The position numbers and the translations under genes are program-made. This document shows positions 21,271-31,149 of a stretch of 64,000 nt of DNA, piece by piece. The notes below the pieces were generated by a model that searched no databases, had not been told where the DNA came from, and saw only the letters and a list, made by a program, of their open reading frames with translations. Source of the DNA: Elgaria multicarinata webbii (taxonomy: Eukaryota > Chordata > Lepidosauria > Squamata > Anguidae). The first letter of the stretch is position 1. Every line of letters begins with the position of its first letter. Where the stretch lies: contig NC_086192.1 in assembly GCF_023053635.1 (NCBI RefSeq), positions 16,592,001-16,656,000 on the forward strand. Reading direction: 5' to 3'.

Positions 21271-23224
21271 ATGAAGGTCTCCGTGGCTGCCCTGGCCGTC
21301 CTGCTGCTCATGGCCTTGTTCTCCCTGGCTGGCGCTGGCGCACGTGAGTCCAGGATTCCCCTCTTCCCTTCTCTTCCACCTCTGTGCATCTTTGTCTCTG
21401 GGCTTTACAATTAGAGGCTGAAGCTCTTTCATTCACCACGAATGAAATGCTTCGAAAGAGGGCCTTTGTTGAGAGAGGGCATTCATCGTTTTATCCTTCT
21501 TCATGGACAGCGACGCCAGATGGCGATCACCACTGGAACAACTTCCCCAACCTGGTGACCAGATGTCTTGGATTGCAATTCCCAGTATCCACAAAGCCCA
21601 TAAGGGATGCTGGGAGTTGCAGACAAAGACTTCTGGAGGGAACTAAGTTGGGGGACACTGCCCTGTTGGGAGCAGGCGGGATTCAGCAGTGTCTCTTCCT
21701 GGGCTTTGGTGGGCCTGGTGTGAGATGTTCTACTGAAGATGGATGTTCTTTGATGTGTTTGTTAGTTTATTTGACATTGTTATTAAGAAGACGGTAACGG
21801 CTCTCTCCTTTCCCCGGTGTGGTTCTTGTTCATTTCAACGGAGAGCATTTCAGTGCAGGGGAAAGTCCTTTGGAATTGGCCTCCTTGGGCCAGATCCACC
21901 CCTTGCCAGCTCTGCCGGGTGCCACTGACTCCGGGCGGGGCGTTGCGCATGCATGCTTTTGAGGATGAAGGCCCCCACGGAGGGAGAAATGGCCCCCAGG
22001 TCCCTGGGAAAGGGGGAGCTGATGTTGCACAGTCGATGCCCAAGCTAAAAACTGACGCCTGCCCAAATGTTGCTTTCCTTACAGAGGCTGTTGATGCGCC
22101 CCACTGCTGCAATGAGTATTTCAAAAAACCGTTCCGAGCGCAAATTGTCAAGAGTTTTTTCCGTACTGACGGAAGTTGCCGGCAGCCTGCTGTAGTGTAA
22201 GTGTTGGGACTGAGGAAATGCAGAGTGGTCCAAAGCCCCTGCCCATCCTCACGGCTCCCATGGGACAGAAAGGCGGGTGGGCTGGGGAGTGGGTGTGCGC
22301 TTCTTCCATATCTGACCAGACATCGCTCCCAGACAAGCCCTTTCCCCTTCCTTGACCTCCTCTGCTCAGGCACTTTGCACATGGCCCAATCCTTAGAATC
22401 ATAGAATCATAGAATGGCAGAGTTGGAAGGGACCAAACAGCACAAACCAATCAGTAACGTACACAGGGAGAAATGTAGTTTGAATTCCCGCTCCCATGGT
22501 GTCATTTCCCGTGTGGGTGGAGAGGCAGAGGGATGGCTCATGCGCACCCCCTATTCGCTGCGGGGGGCTGCAGCCAAACATGCCTCCGGCCTGAGCATTT
22601 TCCCTGGGCCACTCTGCCTCAAAGCCCCTCAGGACAGGGGTGGGCGGTGGGGGTGGAGGAGAGCAGCAAAGCCCGACTGAAAGAAGAACTCCGCAGGAGG
22701 ACACGGAAAGCCGTGGGGCGGCTTTCATTTAAAAAAGGAAATTTTAAGGGCATAGTTACAAACAATTCCAACAAGGAGAAAAAATAGAAGACCACAGAGG
22801 AAACCAATGTGGCTCCACAAAAAGCTTAGAGATGACCTGAAAACAAAAAAGGATACATATAGGAAGTGGAAGGAAGGCTAGGCTACAAAAGAAGAGTACA
22901 GACAAGTGGCACAGAAGTGTCAAAATGGCGCCAGGAAGGCTAAAGCTGAGAATGAGCTGAGATTAGCGAGGGCTGCTAAAAGCAATAAAAAGGCTTTCTT
23001 CAGATACATGAGTAGTAAAAGACAGAGGACGCCATCCTGAGATCCCAGGGATATAGGGCAAGATGCAAATGTTTGAACAAACAAACAAATACATAAATAA
23101 ATTCCTATCTGTTTCTTCTCCTGACAGGTTTTTGCTTAAGAAGGGTCGTTCCGCCTGCGTTGACCCTAACGACAGTTGGGTCATCAACTTAATCGAACTC
23201 ATCAACAAGAGACCAAGACACTGA
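21271..23224 (+). CDS. CC chemokine B (93 aa, three exons)
   Basis: Exons are 21,271-21,343 (leader, phase 1), 22,085-22,196 (phase 2) and 23,128-23,224 with the TGA stop. Splice sites are C/GTGAGT, TTACAG, GT/GTAAGT and TGACAG. The leader MKVSVAALAVLLLMALF is followed by a cleavage site after AGA. The mature protein starts Gln-Ala-Val-Asp-Ala-Pro-His, then the Cys-Cys pair, GSCRQPAVV, SACVDP, DSWV and the basic KRPRH tail. An N-terminal Gln could cyclise to pyroglutamate, as in MCP-type chemokines (inference). It is expected to be a secreted leukocyte attractant. Exon 2 differs from gene A at about 18 of 112 bases while the flanks are nearly identical. Intron 2 holds a block inverted relative to gene A plus CR1 pieces. 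No specific human orthologue can be named. Confidence 0.93.
21540..21655. repeat. Dispersed SBS-like repeat in intron 1 of chemokine B
   Basis: 'cttccccaacctggtgacca', 'ttgcaattcccagtatcca' and 'gatgctgggagttgcagac' form an imperfect inverted pair around the ACTCCCAGCAT-type core. Confidence 0.5.
22394..22433 (-). mobile_element. CR1 3' end at one edge of the inverted intron block
   Basis: 'agaatcatagaatcatagaa' followed by 'tggcagagttggaagggacc' is the reverse complement of a CR1 3' terminus. Confidence 0.8.
22434..22722. other. Intron-2 block inverted relative to chemokine A
   Basis: From 'aaacagcacaaaccaatcag' to the GGGGCGG end, this block reads in the same plus-strand direction as 12,479-12,718 in gene A, although the rest of the two arms is reverse complementary. 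It has therefore been flipped in one copy. It also carries about 48 extra bases (near 22,624-22,672) absent from gene A. Confidence 0.85.
22730..23033 (+). mobile_element. CR1 ORF2 fragment (EN-RT linker region)
   Basis: The frame reads KAKAENELRLARAAKSNKKA and then FFRYMSSKR, which is the conserved CR1 segment before the reverse-transcriptase domain. It is on the plus strand, opposite to the CR1 3' end at 22,394. Confidence 0.8.
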
Positions 23225-24037
23225 TCCGCTGCCTCTCCTTGACTCCACGCAGGAAACGGCTACACCTGAACCTCAGCGGCATGCACCTTGGCTGGTTCCC
23301 TGGACTCCCTCTCTCCCCTCCCCTCCCCCCCCAATTCTGGCTATGGCACCAGGGCTAGTGTCTCTTTGGGGGCCCTCCCTCAGGCAAGCAGACTGAGGGC
23401 AGCCTGACCCCTTTCCCTGGCTGGAGACCATCCTCTTCTCACGCTTCCAAGTGGCTTTGGAAATATTTGGAAATATTTGTACCTGTGAAGAAACATCCAC
23501 TCAACAGGTCCAGAGAGTTTACATTCAGTCTGGATTTCAGCCTAGTACGTTTCCCCAGCAATTTTAAAAGCCCAAATGTTGGGCCCTGAAAGATGGGGTG
23601 GGTGGGTGGCTGGCTGCATTCCTTTTGCACACACCCCCACACCCCCACACAGCCCCGATGTAGCTTTCAGGACCTAAGACAAGCAAAACATCTCACTTTG
23701 AGATCTGATGTTGCTGCTGCAAGGAAGGGCCTTCTCTCACCAATCCTCCGCTGCAGGAGAGCCATTCTCTCTTCCCTGGGAAATGTAGTTCTCATGGGAA
23801 GTTCACAGCGGGAGAATTCTCAACTCCAAAGTCCCAAAATTAATTGCTGGAAGCCATGACAGTGGAGTCAGGAAAACCTCCATAGGTGTGTAACGTAGAT
23901 CAGTGCTCAGAAGTATTAGAAAGGAAGATCCCGCAAATGGAGTTTGAAATTTGGAGCAGATTTTGGGGCAGTTAGAGCTCTCGGTGTGTGCCTATATACC
24001 AATTCCCCTCCGGTTCCATACCTGCTTGTGTGTTTCT

Positions 24038-24165
24038 ATTTATATATTTATGTTCCTGGCTGTTCAAGAGACATAGATGAAAGATGGCATGAGGTATAAT
24101 TGAAGTTTATTGTATTTCTATTTATAGTTTGTATTTATGTGTGTTCACTATTTATCAGAGCATGT
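24038..24165 (+). promoter_or_regulatory. AU-rich element cluster in the 3'UTR of chemokine B
   Basis: About five ATTTA pentamers lie within 130 bases upstream of the poly(A) signal, matching gene A. Confidence 0.55.
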
Positions 24166-24207
24166 CTGCACGTCAGACATTTCTCTGCCATCGTGTTGGC
24201 TTGCGAA

Positions 24208-24213
24208 AATAAA
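24208..24213 (+). terminator. Poly(A) signal of chemokine B
   Basis: AATAAA about 985 bases after the stop codon, in sequence shared with gene A. A LINE tail begins just downstream. Confidence 0.75.
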
Positions 24214-24223
24214 GATGTAACTT

Positions 24224-24298
24224 GGTTGTGAACCACCCAGAGAGCTCCGGCTATTGGGCGGTATAGAAATGAAATGAAATAAATAAATAAATAAATAG
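24224..24298 (+). mobile_element. L2-like LINE tail
   Basis: 'tgtgaaccacccagagagct', 'ggctattgggcggtatagaa' and an (AAAT)n end. It splits sequence that is continuous in the left arm, so it is younger than the duplication. Confidence 0.8.
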
Positions 24299-24670
24299 CT
24301 CTGTTTCTTGCTGACTTTGCCTCTTCTCGGGGATCCCAAAGTGGAGCGGAGCGGGCGGCAACAGAAGCCAGTCAGATGGAAGCGGCTTCGTCCAGCGCTG
24401 GGGCTGTTTTGGGAGGCCAGGCCTTGCTTTTGACAAAACGCTGTCCCCAAAACACTGAGTGGAAAAGAGCCAATGCCGGTTTTGCCTCTGATACAAGCCG
24501 AAGGGACCGAAATGGTTCAAGGGCTGATCAGCAAGTGCAGGGGAACACGTTGCCCCAGGGTTCAAACCAGGAACCTTTGGCCCTGTATGGTGGGCTACTA
24601 GATTGTGTACTGGAGCGCCTTCTTGGGCAGTGAAGTTTTGGGGTTCTGGCCAGGTTCTTTGGGTCCTGGT

Positions 24671-25122
24671 GTTGCACAAAATATGCCTGATTCGAGTGCA
24701 CCAAAATCCAATAACGAAAGACTCGCGAAAGGTCTCCATCAAGGCGTTGGGCTCCAAAACGTTTATTCTCGAGAATAGTTGATGACCTGGCGCTCATGCT
24801 GCAAAGGCAGGCCACACTGCACTGAGGCAGGACAATCGCTTATATACTTCCATGCAGTGGTCAGAGGGGGGATTGCAGCTGAGATTACTCGGCCGCCATG
24901 TGTTTTCCCAGGTGTGCTTTGCGCCTGTAGCCCTTCTCCTATTGGTGATGTGGCTAGGGGGCAGTCCTAAGGACTTGGCTGGGTTTGATTGGTCGGTTTT
25001 ATTTGAAACTGACCTATGGTGTTGTCCTGGCAGTTAATCTGCAGTGTGGATTCAGCAGGATTAACTTAATCAATATGGTCTGGCAAGAAAGGAGCTTGGA
25101 AGTCACCTACGTGCTGCTTACA
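24671..25122 (-). mobile_element. Solo LTR of an endogenous retrovirus-like element
   Basis: Read on the minus strand this has LTR order: a TGTAAG start, CCAAT-type boxes near 24,941, TATATAAG near 24,840, AATAAA near 24,763 about 80 bases downstream, and a possible ACA end near 24,671. TATA-to-poly(A) spacing suits a short R region, as in gammaretrovirus-like LTRs. No internal genes are seen, so it looks like a solo LTR fossil. The ends are approximate and no clear target duplication was found. It lies just outside the right arm of the inverted duplication. Confidence 0.5.
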
Positions 25123-25429
25123 TGGGGGTAAATGGAGACTCCACTGGGGCATCTGACTGCTTCCTCTTCTCTGCCCTGTGCGCCTCTGTACCTTCCCCTG
25201 GTGTCACCCGCTTGTGTGTATGCATGTCAGGGGGAAATGGACATCCTAGTTTTTACATCACTGGTGCGGCACCTCCTTTCTCCTCTAAGTCCCTGGTTCT
25301 CCTCCAACGATTCCTGTGACGACTCCGCAGCCCTGAGCAGGGGCAGGAGAGAGCAGCCCATCAGCAGCTGGCATCGTCTGAGTCAAGGAACTCCGTCCTG
25401 GTTGTCTCTTGGGTGGCCAGCAGTGGGAG

Positions 25430-25550
25430 CTAGAAAGGCCCTGGACAACTCTACTGCGGCCTGTTCAGCCTCCATCCACAGACCAATGGTTTTGCATTGG
25501 GTTTGTTTTTACTATGCTATTGTATTGCATGGTTTTAAGGTTGTTGGTTT

Positions 25551-25600
<50 letters not shown>

Positions 25601-25830
25601 TTCTTGCTCGCCTCTACATTTTGATCAAGGCAGGGAGCAACAATAAACGACGAAATACATAATACTCAATTAAAACATAATATACATTGTTAAAAACATC
25701 CTAAAAACATTTTGAAAACATTAAATGGTTTTTACTTTTGTCTGGTAAACCACCCAGAGTGCTTTGATTAATGGGTGATACAGAAACGTAATACATAAAA
25801 TAAATAAATAATAAATAATAAAATAACCAT
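25430..25830 (+). mobile_element. L2-like LINE remnants with (AAT)n microsatellite
   Basis: 'gctattgtattgcatggttt' leads into about 16 AAT units (25,553-25,601). A second tail at 25,740-25,820 reads 'ggtaaaccacccagagtgct' and ends in (AAAT)n. Confidence 0.6.
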
Positions 25831-25859
25831 CATGGTCCTGTGCACAAAGACTGTCTCAT

Positions 25860-27185
25860 TTTGAAGTGTTGAAACAGGGTGGTTACTCATGAATCATCCA
25901 AACGCACGCACACAAAAGAGGAACTATATCATCGAATTGCATACAATTTGCATTTGCCAATTCATATGTATAAAAATAATTATTAGAATTAAAATAGAAC
26001 TCCAGTGAGTCTCCCCATGGCATGGAAAATGGTGACCGGGTGTCCCTGCCAGCTCAGATGGCTGCCCAGTGTCTCACTGGTGATGGGTCACAATTCTGAT
26101 GGGTTTTTTTCCCCCTCTTTAAACTGGATTTGGGCTGGACAAGGCTGTCAAATAGAGGACTGCTATTTGCAAAAGAGGATGCGTGATGGTGATGGTGATG
26201 ATGGTGATGATGGTGATGATGATACATGCTTCCAGGATTCCCTCTTCTGAAGCAAGCCCTAGCCAGGTAGCACATTCATTAGCCCTTTGGGGGCTGGGGG
26301 CTGCTCCTGCCTGTCCTGCAAGTGACTCTGACGTGAAGCCATAGCAGCAGCAGCTGCACCACTCCCAGCAGCAGCAACTACCTGTAGTTCCATCGGCTCA
26401 GACGCCTGCCAGGTGCTCACCATCTTGCCCGATGAAGAGTTCTGTAGGTCCCACAGGATTTTGTGACTTTTGAGCCAGCCTAATCAAGGTCTGGATTGGG
26501 GCGTAATTCTTTCAGCCAGCCCGGCTGCCTCTACCTTCAGGGTGCAATCCTGTTCTTCTAAGGGGGTCAGGGCCCGTCCACCCACCCCCTCTCAATCCCT
26601 GACACTAGCAGGCCAGGGTCCTCTCGTTCTTTGGAGCCAGAAGTCCCCATCCTCGCTCCAGACACACTCCAGGCAGAGGCTCTGACTCCTTTTGCTATGT
26701 GGGAAATTCCAGCCGGAATGAGAAAACCTCAATCTGTGTTTATTTGGTTGGGCTGAGGGTCAGCGGCTGTTCAGTGGCTTCTTCTTTCCTTCCTGTCCTG
26801 CTTGGATTCCTGTAACTGTGGTCCACCCCACGAGCCAAGAAAGAGAAGAAGCAGAAACCAAAGAAAAACTGCAAGTCCAAACTTCCACGTGATCTTTTGT
26901 CAGAGCGAGAGGCCGGGTGACTAAGCGAGGTTTTCCCTGGATTCCAGCCCTGCAGAACCACGCAAGTCCCCAAATAAGCAGATTTAATGATGGGCGTGAA
27001 TATCTCAGCGCTTGGTCACCAGTGCAAAGCGTCCACCTGGGACTCCAAAGTAACACCTGTCCTCTGACTCTGTCTCCATCCCCAAAAGCGCAAGGAGCCG
27101 GTTGTGCACTCTGCACACGTTCAGTGACATCTTGTTCTGTGCTTCTCTCAAAAGCCAAAAGAGAAGACAAACAGGAGAGTGGAAC
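25860..27185. other. Intergenic, no gene recognised
   Basis: Contains a GAT/GGT microsatellite at 26,184-26,222. Open frames show no family signature. Confidence 0.45.
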
Positions 27186-27186
27186 A

Positions 27187-27560
27187 AGACAGTGTGGTGC
27201 AGTGGTTAGAGTGTTGGGCAGGGACTGGGGAGGCCCGGGTTTGAGTCCCCCTTCGGCCATGAAACTCGTTAGGTGACTTTGGGCCAGCCACCAATTCTCA
27301 GCCTAACACGGGCCAGATCTACACTAAACAGGATATAACACTTTGAAAACGCTTTGAAGATTGTACAGGGAGTGTGTCCTGGGCTTCAACTGTTGTCACT
27401 ACTGTTATAAACCACTTTAAAGCAGTAGTGTAGATCCTGCCACGGTTGTTGTGAGAATAAAGCAGAGAGGAGGAAGACCAAGTACGTCCCCTTGGACTCC
27501 ATGGAGGAAAGGCTATAGCTTATTTGCTATAAATGTAACAAATAAAGTAAAGATAATAGG
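27187..27560 (+). mobile_element. Sauria-type SINE, interrupted by a MITE
   Basis: The tRNA-like head 'agtgtggtgcagtggttaga' and 'cccgggtttgagtccccctt' is followed by 'tgactttgggccagcca' and, after the insertion, 'gttgttgtgagaataaa'. This is the typical lizard SINE with a LINE-derived 3' part. Confidence 0.8.
27314..27439. mobile_element. hAT-like MITE inserted in the SINE
   Basis: Ends are CAGATCTACACTA and, inverted, CAGGATCTACACTA. They flank about 100 non-coding bases. Flanking bases (ACACGGGC and CCACGGTT) look like a decayed 8-bp target duplication. Confidence 0.6.
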
Positions 27561-27984
27561 CGTTGTGTCCTGCTTTTTGTATGTTTCCTTTTTAATAACT
27601 TCATTGCTGAGTCTCTTTGTGGATTCTATGAATGGAGTGACATTTTCTAAATAAACTAAGAGCAGTGTTCGGCCTCGTTTACCTACAAACAGTGTCAACG
27701 TGTTTACTTGTGTTTATTTCTATTCTGCCCTTTCAATGGCTTTGTAAACAGCCTCTGCACGCGTTTCTGAAGTGCTCTTGGCGCTGACGGCTCCGGCTGG
27801 ATCTGGGCCAGCAGATCTATGGAAGCAAGAGGCCCCGCTCCGTTGGACTCTCCTTAACCCAAACGGAGCGCTCCGTCTTGCGCGTTGCCCTTTCTTGAGG
27901 ATTACCTGAATCTCTAGGAGAGAGAGAGAGAGAGATTCATTCATCGCTCCGGGTACATTTGATTTATCTCAGCACTCCTACGGC

Positions 27985-28300
27985 CCTTTTCCGGAAGGGT
28001 TCAGAGCAGCTGTTCACGAGGCCTGCCTGGCGCCCGCTGTTCTCTTTGCAATTAAGACCTTTCTCTTCACCCAGGCATTCGGCAGCATATGAGGAGTATT
28101 AATCTGGTCCCGGGTTTGCCTTATGGTTCATTGTTTAAAATTGTTTTTAGATGTACTGTATGTTGTCTCTGTGTGTGTCTCCTGTCTGTTTGCATGTTTT
28201 TATGTCAACGTTTTTTACATTTTGTATACTGTATCGTAATAGCTTCTAATCTTTGTAAACCGCCCAGAGAGCTGGAGCTATGGGGCAGTGCAAAAATGAG
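27985..28300 (+). mobile_element. L2-like LINE 3' end
   Basis: 'aagacctttctcttcaccca' and 'ggcattcggcagcatatgag', then a T-rich region and 'tgtaaaccgcccagagagct'. Confidence 0.75.
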
Positions 28301-28309
28301 AACCATACT

Positions 28310-30480
28310 CTGATTCCGCACCACAAACACAGCTGAACACACAGGAAGGGAGTCAGACATTGGAAAGCTGAGCGCTGCAAGGCCTTAACTAACAGCCGGT
28401 CAGTTAGTTCCGCTTTCGCCCGTCCCTCTCTGTATTTAATCTCAAGGTCTTTCCATCCATGTATTAAGAAATCTGTGAATTTTGGGAAGTTCTTCTTGGT
28501 GGGGGGTGGAGGAAGAATGAGCTGAACAAGATTCTCATGCATCCTTAGGTGTGGGGGGTGCACTAGCAGGTGCCCTGTTGCCAAAGGGGAGCTCAGGTTT
28601 AAAGAAAAGGAAACAGAAAATAAAGACGTCGACTTCATTAAAAAGTTAGTTAGCAAGTAATACAATCCTCTCCACCTGAAAGGCAGAGAATTTTTTTTAC
28701 CCCTCCCCTAAATCCCCCCCCTTCATTGGGGAGGTGGGGAAGCATCTCTCTGCTTTAACTTGTGGGCATTTCCACAGAGCGGGAGTCTTGCACTGATCAT
28801 CAAAAGACAATGGGCTGGTTTGCATCATTGCTGGCGTGTGAAGCCGGAAAGGATGGCTTTTTGCCATGGTAAACAAGTCGCCCCAGAACCTTCCATTAGC
28901 CCATGAGCTGCAGGTACGAAATGGATCTTTGAGAGCCACCCACGAAATTCTGCCCAAAGCCTCACCTGGCAGCGCCCCGGGGGAAGGCAGGAAAACAGAG
29001 CCAAGGAAGGAAAGCCAGGTGTGGCCTCCTCGCCTTCCTTCTACCGGTTTCGGTTCTTTTGAAATACATTGCTGCGTTTTAAATCTCTGCACATCTGCCA
29101 GGTTTTACTTTTTATTCTGGCTTTATACCGTAGTCTTAAATTTCTACACGGTCATGCTATATTTTTCATCATGTTGTGTTTTAAGGTTTGAGTTGTTGTG
29201 CACCGCCTGGGGAGGTTCAGCACTTGGACAGCAGAGAAAGGCAATTCATGGAAGGAGTGAGTCAGTGCTGTCTGTCTGAACCCTGGGAGAAGGCGGTCAA
29301 GGGTTCATGGTGCAGGTGGGCACCAGCTACGAGCTCTCAGGCCTGGGCAGGCAGGGGCTTCACATGGAGGCAGGAGGCAGAAGGGACCAGGTCCAGGAGG
29401 AAGCGGGCTGGACGGGGCAGCTGGAGAGATGGTCCTCAAATGGGCCAGGGTTTTCACCTTTGGGTGATTCCAGAGGAGGGCTCCCCCTCGCCTAAAACTC
29501 CAAAGGCCTTGTGCAACAGTTCCATCTCCCCCCCTGCATTTAACGGACTTTCTGCCATGAGGAAAAAGCTGGAAGAAGTGGGGGGGGGGAAATTGGACAG
29601 GCCATGAGCGGGAGGTGGCGGCATCTGGACACTGCTGTGTTGGAGCATTCTCCTTCTCGATGGGGACCAGAGACCGGCCCCATGCCCGAAGTGCTCCTAG
29701 GGGGGTCCCAGGCTTGCTGCTGAGGGCTTGGCAGGAAACATCCCTCCTTGGGTGAAAAGAGAGGCCGTGAGATTTGCCCCCTCTTCAGTGGGTCTGTGTG
29801 ACTATACGCTTGGGTGGACTGATTGAATTTGGGCCCCACCGCCTGGCCTCTGCTCTCACGGCCCTTACGGGGTGAAATGGGGCTTTTGGAGCCAGCCCAG
29901 GTGCTGGGAGCCGGTCACATGGCAGCGGCGGATCGCCACTCCCAGGCCACGCGTGGCCAAGAGTCTTTGGGCAAAAGGATGCCAGGTGGTTCCCTTTGGC
30001 CATGGGGGAAAGGTGTTTGTTTTATCTGGGCAGGGGATGAGGGTGATCACCCACCTGCTTTGAGGAGTCAGCATGCCTCCACGCTGCTGCGCTGCGCATG
30101 CACACGTACACAGAAGGAACTACTGCAAAGGCCCCATAAGCCCCCAGGGCTCTGCCCGCACTGCTGCCTGCAACTCCGAACTTGGGGAAGTGAAGAACTC
30201 GGGCCGCAAACAAGAAAGAAAGAAAGACAATCTCACATCCTTCCCTTTCTGCTTGCGGTGAAACTTCCTCTTTGCACACTCTCGATTAATGAAGAGCAGC
30301 CAAAACTTCCCCTTTGATTTCCTACGTAGAGAGATTTGTCCGCTCAGCACAAGAACAGGCATGTGGGTGTTGAGGTCACCATTGCTGGACAATAGTGGAA
30401 ACCCTGAGTCATCCGTCCATCAAGGACTCCTGAGCTCACCCACTGCCAATACCGCCAGAAGAACGGTGGACCTGGGCTTC
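28310..30480. other. Intergenic, no gene recognised
   Basis: Unique-looking DNA. Overlapping open frames on both strands around 29.5-30.3 kb carry no motif and lack clear splice structure. Confidence 0.45.
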
Positions 30481-30485
30481 CAGGG

Positions 30486-30870
30486 CCCTTATTTATTTAT
30501 TTATATTTCTTTATTACATTTATATACCACCCCATAGCCAAAGCTCTCTGGGCGGTTTACAAAGGCTAAAAACAGAGAACATTAAAAACAAATATACAAA
30601 AATTCTAAACCATCAAAAGCATAAAAACAACAATATCCATTTAAAACAACTATCCTGGGGTCAGTTAAAAACTCAGCATGTGTTGTTAACTGCCTGGGAG
30701 AAGAGAAAAGTCTTGACCTGGTGTCGAAAAGATAGCAGTGTTGGCAGCAGGCGAGCCTCATCAGGGATATTGTTCCATAATTGGGGGGCCACCACTGAAA
30801 AGGCCCTCTCCCTTGTTGCCATCCTCTGAGCTTCCACGCAGCAGCCCCAGTGGGGTTTTGGGAGGGGAGG
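30486..30870 (-). mobile_element. L2-like LINE 3' end with ORF2 C-terminus
   Basis: On the minus strand a frame reads RAFSVVAPQLWNNIPDEARL and then SFRHQVKTFLFSQA, the recurring LINE ORF2 C-terminus. 'aaccgcccagagagctttgg' and a (TAAA)n tail follow. It is the best-preserved copy in the window. Confidence 0.85.
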
Positions 30871-30905
30871 TTGCACAAAATTCCCTGCGAGTGCGGGGGG
30901 TCTTT

Positions 30906-30945
30906 CCTCCTCCTCCTCCTCCTCCTCCTCCTCCTCCTCCTCCTC
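30906..30945. repeat. (CCT)n microsatellite
   Basis: About 13 CCT units, upstream of the LINE coding remnant. Confidence 0.9.
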
Positions 30946-31149
30946 AGTGTCACTGCTGCCCATTTGCTGGTCCTCTGTCTCTGGGTCCCAATTCACGCAC
31001 TGCCATAGAAGGAGAGCCAGGGGGGCTGACATTACGGGTCAACATGGAAGTGCACCCGCCCACAGGCCAGCACGCTCTATGGTTTCAACTAAACGCAGTG
31101 GGAAACCCAGCAACTATAGGTTTTATGACCATTGACAAAATCCAAAGTT

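Larger units (their letters stand above)
20300..24370. repeat. Right arm of the large inverted duplication (chemokine B arm)
   Basis: Reverse-complement partner of 11,180-14,640. Insertions absent from the left arm include an L2-like end (20,505-20,815), a CR1 end (20,936-21,004), two CR1 pieces in intron 2 (22,394-22,433 and 22,730-23,033) and a LINE tail beside the poly(A) site (24,224-24,298). The repeated gene is chemokine B. Confidence 0.9.

Noticed and set aside
24500-24640. tRNA gene candidate ('ggtttgaaccctggggc' B-box-like, minus strand)
   Set aside because: No cloverleaf could be drawn with a convincing A box and acceptor stem. More likely a SINE or repeat fragment.
26184-26222. 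Histidine or aspartate repeat protein frames over GAT/GGT and similar triplet repeats (also 30,906 and 39,795)
   Set aside because: They are translations of microsatellites without surrounding gene structure.
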